A stretch of 64,000 nucleotides of DNA from Zingiber officinale (lineage: Eukaryota; Streptophyta; Magnoliopsida; Zingiberales; Zingiberaceae), in NCBI RefSeq assembly GCF_018446385.1, contig NC_055999.1, forward strand, positions 82,599,859-82,663,858, given 5' to 3'. Of the stretch, positions 59,318 through 64,000 are shown piece by piece (position 1 is the first letter of the stretch; the number at the start of each line of letters is the position of its first letter). The position numbers and the translations under genes are program-made. The notes beneath the pieces were generated by a model. It was not told the DNA's origin. It did not search any database and saw nothing but the letters and a program-made list of their open reading frames with translations.

Positions 59318-62300
59318 GTAATACTTTTAAGATGGTAAGTGTTTCTTAAATTTGATCATCAATTTTAGGTCATGTGACATGATTGGATGCTTTTCTTACA
59401 TGATATTGGTTAAAATGGTGGTGGATTCCATTTTGATTAATTGAGCTTCATTGCATAAAAATTCCTAGAGAGGACCACTCTAAGCCTATACTCTATTATT
59501 TTCTTTGTGTGGCATGCACTCATAGCAAATTAAACTCTAGAACTTGTTTTGCTTCTTTTCAAAGTCACAATAGCATTTGTGTGCATAGAGATAAAGGATA
59601 TTTGTTATTCTTGTTCCCTCATAATTTCGAATTCTTTTCCTACAATTTTCTTTAAATTTTCTCGTCTAGCATTTTAACCTCTTATCATCTTTGCTTGCTC
59701 TATTTCACTTGGAGTTTTGGATTAATTGCTTGATGAGTTAGAATACCCAAAATTTTAAGTGTGGGGGAAAAAATTGCATATGTGGGGGAATCTTGAAGTC
59801 TTGGATGGTGCCATGATGTTTTAGATCTTTGCTTTCTGAGCATATTTTGGGAGTTTGGTTCAAACTATGCTACTGTGGAAGATGATAGTAAAGAGCAGTC
59901 CTTGAATGTATTAAAGTGTGGCCTCGCTATTGTTACTTGATGTAATGTGAAGTTTAGAAGTTATGCTGGAATTGATTATATGTACTTTGATTTATGATGT
60001 TGGCAAAGACTTTGAGCTGGAAAATTTTAGAATCTTAGAAAGTGACAGTCAAGTTTGTGCAAGTATGAGTTTTGAAGGAAATTACTGATAAAAGAATGCA
60101 AATAATTGAAATGGAACTCAGAAAATGTAGTGCTGGAAATTGAGCAGTGAAGAGTTTCAGAAACTGAAACTGAATAGTGCTACTGGAAATTGAAATTGAA
60201 TTTGGAAGCTAAGTGCTAAACTGGAATTGTAGGAATGGACTAACTCAGCAATTCTATACTTACTGCAGATGAAGAAACAAGAACACATTGTACTTAAGGA
60301 ATTTGGCAGCTGCTTTACAGTGCTGAAATCAGAATTCAGAAGTGAAAAGCTATTTCTGTGAGAACAACCTGCCGGTTTCTGAAATACACAACATATTTGG
60401 AGACATCTTTCAGCTGAGTGAGAAACAAGTGCTAAAGGCAATTGAAGAAACAGATTTTTAAAGCTATTGTTGGAAGTGATATTCACAAAGCAGTAAAGCA
60501 GCAGCTGAAAAACAAGATTCAGCCTTAGAGATGTATCAAGTTGTATCAACCTTGTATGACCAGTTTTCAAAATAGTAAGGAAAAACAGAGAAGCTCTTGC
60601 ATTCACAGTGACTAATGGTGTTTCAATGCTTATCATGTATTTATAAACTGTGTTGAACAGCATGGTGAAATTATCAAATTGTTGAAAATGGGAATTAGAA
60701 AAGCTTAAAAGGGAATGGTGATAATTGAATCTTTTTGATCCATGAATTCACTCAAAAATTGGAAGCTAGCTGTTGTGGAGTATTGATAAATGAAGATCTT
60801 GCATCTCCATAGTTTAACTGAATTCTAGACTGAGAACTTGATACATTGAACTTGAGACTTTGCTACCAAGCTACAATTCATAAAACCTGAAGCTAATTTC
60901 TGCAAATAGATTTAATATATCAGTAATTTCTTCAGAAATTATGGAACTGTCAAATGATACTTTCTCCTAAACTAAATCCTACAAGTTTTGACCTTAAGTT
61001 TTCTGAGAATTAGTATCTAGAACTGATACTGTGAGTTGCATTACAGATCTGAATTTCTAATGTTGAAATTGCAGAGAAAGTTTTCTGCTGAGCCTTATTT
61101 TAGTAGTTACGGAAGCTGATGAATCAACTTAAATTCTATTGTTTAAGTTGTAATTTCAGAATCTAGCATTGCATTCTGAACGGATCTGTGAAGTGTTGGT
61201 TGTGATTGATATTTGAATGCTCTATTTATTTCAAATCTTTTGTGTGTAAAATTACATCCTGCTGAAGTGTATTTATGAAATTTTATGAAATTGAACCTAA
61301 ATTCCTATTTCTAAAGTGTATTTCTGCTAAAGTGAAGTGGAAGGAGTGTAAACAGCCTGTGGGATTGCTTGTGTAGAAGGGAAGACTTGGGAATGATCAT
61401 TAAGCTAAGGAAGTTTACTGGATAAACATATAAACCATTTTAAGTTAAGTGGGAAAGGGAAGTGAAGAGGTTGTGAAATTGCATATCAAATGAGTACCCA
61501 AATTTTGCAGCAGCACTGAGATTGAACTGTATTAATTGCTATCACTGAATTTTGTTAATCAATTGGTGAGGAGACGCAGAGTTCTGAATTTTAGTGTTGA
61601 ATAGCTATGGGTGATACATTGGCTTTATTTGAATAAACATTAGCTAGCACATTATAAAGGTCCTGTTCTTGATTGGTTTTTGAATTTGAATAGATAATAA
61701 ATTGTGGGTTGTTGTGTGCCGATTTGATCTGCAGGATTCTGTCAAAAACAGATTCAAATAAAATTATCTCTAGTCCATTGTCAATTAATATCACTTTCTT
61801 TCCAAATATGTTTTGCTTAAGAATTATTTCCGATTGATGAGAAGAGGATTGAGATTGAGTGGACTTGATTTCTAGCACTGTCTAGCTTCTAGATTTTCTT
61901 ATCAGTGAACATACTGGAATCTGTTTCCAGAAATCAAAACTGGAACTTAATTTTTTAAACTGGATTCTATTGCTAAAGTTATAGTTCTGGAATTTAATTC
62001 TGAATCCTGCTAAACTGAACTTCAATTCTAATTGCAGTTCTCAAGCAAAGTGGAAAGGTTAATTGCTGAAATGTATAAGAAATTAGCAAGGTTGGTAGAA
62101 CACTATGTGATATCATACCAGAATCCAGAATTCAAGTTTCAACAATATTTGTGAATGGAAATCTTGCTTACCTTATATTAAATGCTATCTTCTGAGAAGT
62201 TGAACTCTTTATATTAATCACAGAATTTTAGGAAGAAGTTTAAATTCTGGATTTCAGTAAGAGTAAAGCATATTGGGTTTTGATTGCCGAAACTGCAGTT

Positions 62301-63760
62301 TCAACACCCATGCATTGTGCCAAATCTGATTTTGACCAATAGGAGCTTGAAGATGTAAATTTCAGAAACTATTTTAATTCTGATAATTCTGAAATCTAAT
62401 CGTAGAAGTTAGTAGCAAGATCTGGATTTTGTGTTTTGAATTGATTATGAGTTTCAGAATTTTCAAGCTCAAATGTAACAATTGTTGATCCATTGCTTAT
62501 GTGCAATTGTGCTATGCCCAGATTTGTAACTGGAAGTTTCTGAATTGGATCAAATTTTTATTATGTTTCTTGATCAGTTAAATGCTCAAGTATAGCCTGA
62601 ATTTTGTAAGATGAATCTTTATAGTTTGAGTTGAAATTCAAGAGCTCCAACCAATTGTTAGTGTGATCTTCCATGACAAAACTCTAAGAGGTTGCTTCTA
62701 CATTTTTACTTGATTTTTTCTGCTGTAATTGTGAGGATCTTGTAAATGCAAAACACCACAGCAACATGGGGAGAAAAAGAACAGAATCAAGCAAGATCTC
62801 AGAATTCTGAATTCTGAAATAGGGAAAACTACTTCTACCTAGTGCTAATTCTGAATTTGGTTCAGATTTCAGATATTTGAGAATTTGACTCCACCTTGAA
62901 GACTATTTAGAAATCCAGAACTGTGGCATTATGGTGAACATTCTACAAGTTGTGTAGTTCATGAAGGAAACAAGATAAACAGTGGGTAGAGATGCATCAA
63001 GTAATTAAATGGCATGATATGTTTCATTGTCCGAGACGACCAATGGTTTAAGTGTGGGGGAGGATGTTGGATACATGATGTGAGATTATTTTCAAAGTGT
63101 TGAAATTGAAGTGAAACAGTAAAAAAAAATAGAGAAGAGAGAAGATAAAAACAAGTGCAATCAAAAGAGTATCAAGTGGGAGATAGAGTATCAAGATTCT
63201 ATGTTAACCATCAAATTGAAGGGGAGTTTAGCTTGATATTTTGAATTGATAATGACAAATGGTATTCATCTTTTACACATCAAATTGGTCAACTCATCAA
63301 GTATATTCCTCCAATACTCTCATCTTCTCATTTTCTTTATTAAATACTTTTCTTTTGTCTATTTCACTTACTTTCATTGTTCTTTTTTATTCTATTTCAA
63401 TTCTTGTTGATAGAATCCTTTTGATTCATGTATGCTATGTTTATAGTGGTGGAGAATTAGAAAATAAGTAAGCTTATGGTAGTGAAATGTTGTGAGTGAC
63501 ATTGAGTGAGCTCCACTTATATGTAATTTTGAGTGTGAGAGCTAGAATAGGTAAATCCCTTGTGAGATTGCATCTTGCTTTATTTTTCAATTGAATTGAA
63601 ACTACCATACCTATTGATTATTGTTTGAATTGTATTCATGATTGTTTCTGATATTTAAAATAACCTTAGTTAATTACTTTTTACCATCTTCTAGGTATTG
63701 CTAGGGAATTTGTTTGGAGATGATTTTTAGTTTTCTTTACTTGTACGGGGCGTCCAAGAC
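59318..63760 (+). mobile_element. Non-coding internal region of the pol-less LTR element
   Basis: About 4.4 kb without a believable gene on either strand. A polypurine-like AAGTGTGGGGGA occurs at about 59756 and again near 63051. Between 60000 and 63000 short words such as TTCTGAAT, GAATTCTG and CAGAAT recur at high density. The element therefore fits the description of a large retrotransposon derivative that must borrow pol from a partner. Confidence 0.6.
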
Positions 63761-63775
63761 TAAGTGTGGAGGATT
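63761..63775 (+). other. Polypurine tract before the 3' LTR
   Basis: TAAGTGTGGAGGATT directly precedes the 3' LTR start at 63776. Confidence 0.7.
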
Positions 63776-64000
63776 TGTTAACCATGATTTTGCTATATTA
63801 TTTTAATTCATAATGCATGTTTTTAATGGTTTATTCATAACTTAATCTCACATTTACATCATATTTCATAATTACATGTGATCTTGGACTTAATTGTAAA
63901 TTAGTCTATTATCATGGTATTTGATGCTAATATTTAATTATTATTTTGTAGGCATCAAAAGGGGCATGGACCCGATCAAATCAGACCACATTTGGGCTCA
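63776..64000 (+). mobile_element. 3' LTR (start only) of the pol-less LTR element
   Basis: It starts TGTTAACCATGATTTTGC and matches the start of the LTR at 55928 with only a handful of differences over the visible 225 bases; it runs off the window. The few differences suggest a fairly recent insertion. Confidence 0.88.

Noticed and set aside
60157..60663. 168-codon minus-strand frame in the pol-less element
   Set aside because: No homology-like motifs, Leu/Phe/Ser-rich composition, and it lies antisense in the word-repeat region; a chance frame is more likely.

Overview
The window looks like a piece of a repeat-rich flowering-plant nuclear genome, probably a monocot. The support is spliceosomal introns with GT/AG borders, a plant-type 14-exon serine carboxypeptidase-like gene, and layers of plant LTR retrotransposons, a CACTA transposon and MITEs. 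Nothing visible fixes the species. No bacterial, organellar, rRNA or CRISPR sequence was seen.

Layout, left to right. 1-4768: 5' end (leader, primer-binding site, ~3 kb LTR) of a minus-strand LTR retrotransposon, carrying a 179-bp solo insertion. 4769-22995: a plus-strand copia remnant (gag/protease fragment fused to an LTR) whose LTR is split by a complete 15.3-kb CACTA (En/Spm) transposon at 6285-21591. That transposon has matching termini, an AAG target duplication, a ~0.8-kb tandem array rich in inverted repeats, a damaged TNP2 transposase and a TNPA-like gene. 22996-30230: the only host-gene region, with a complete serine carboxypeptidase-like gene (26946-29764, minus, 465 codons) and a truncated copy of its last exons (24304-25057). 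30231-33762: minus-strand LTR element remnant with a nested insert. 33763-44734: Ty3/gypsy Tat-like material with three LTRs, an inverted duplication, a decayed pol, a 65-bp tandem array and an intron-containing antisense ORF. 44735-46169: minus-strand copia pol fragment. 46170-49516: gag and LTR of another minus-strand element. 49517-52149: AT-rich DNA with nested MITEs and a possible SINE. 52150-55927: minus-strand copia LTR and pol. 55928-64000: an LTR element of unknown class with a tRNA-Asp-type primer site and no recognisable pol.

The carboxypeptidase gene is the one plausible functional host gene. Almost everything else is nested mobile DNA, and the order of several insertions can be read from interrupted homologous copies. 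The least familiar features are the intron-bearing antisense ORF of the Tat-like element, the hairpin-rich array in the CACTA element, the pol-less LTR element at the right end, and an LTR packed with AATCGATTA and TTGAC motifs. All exon borders and domain names here come from reading the sequence by eye; no database search was run.
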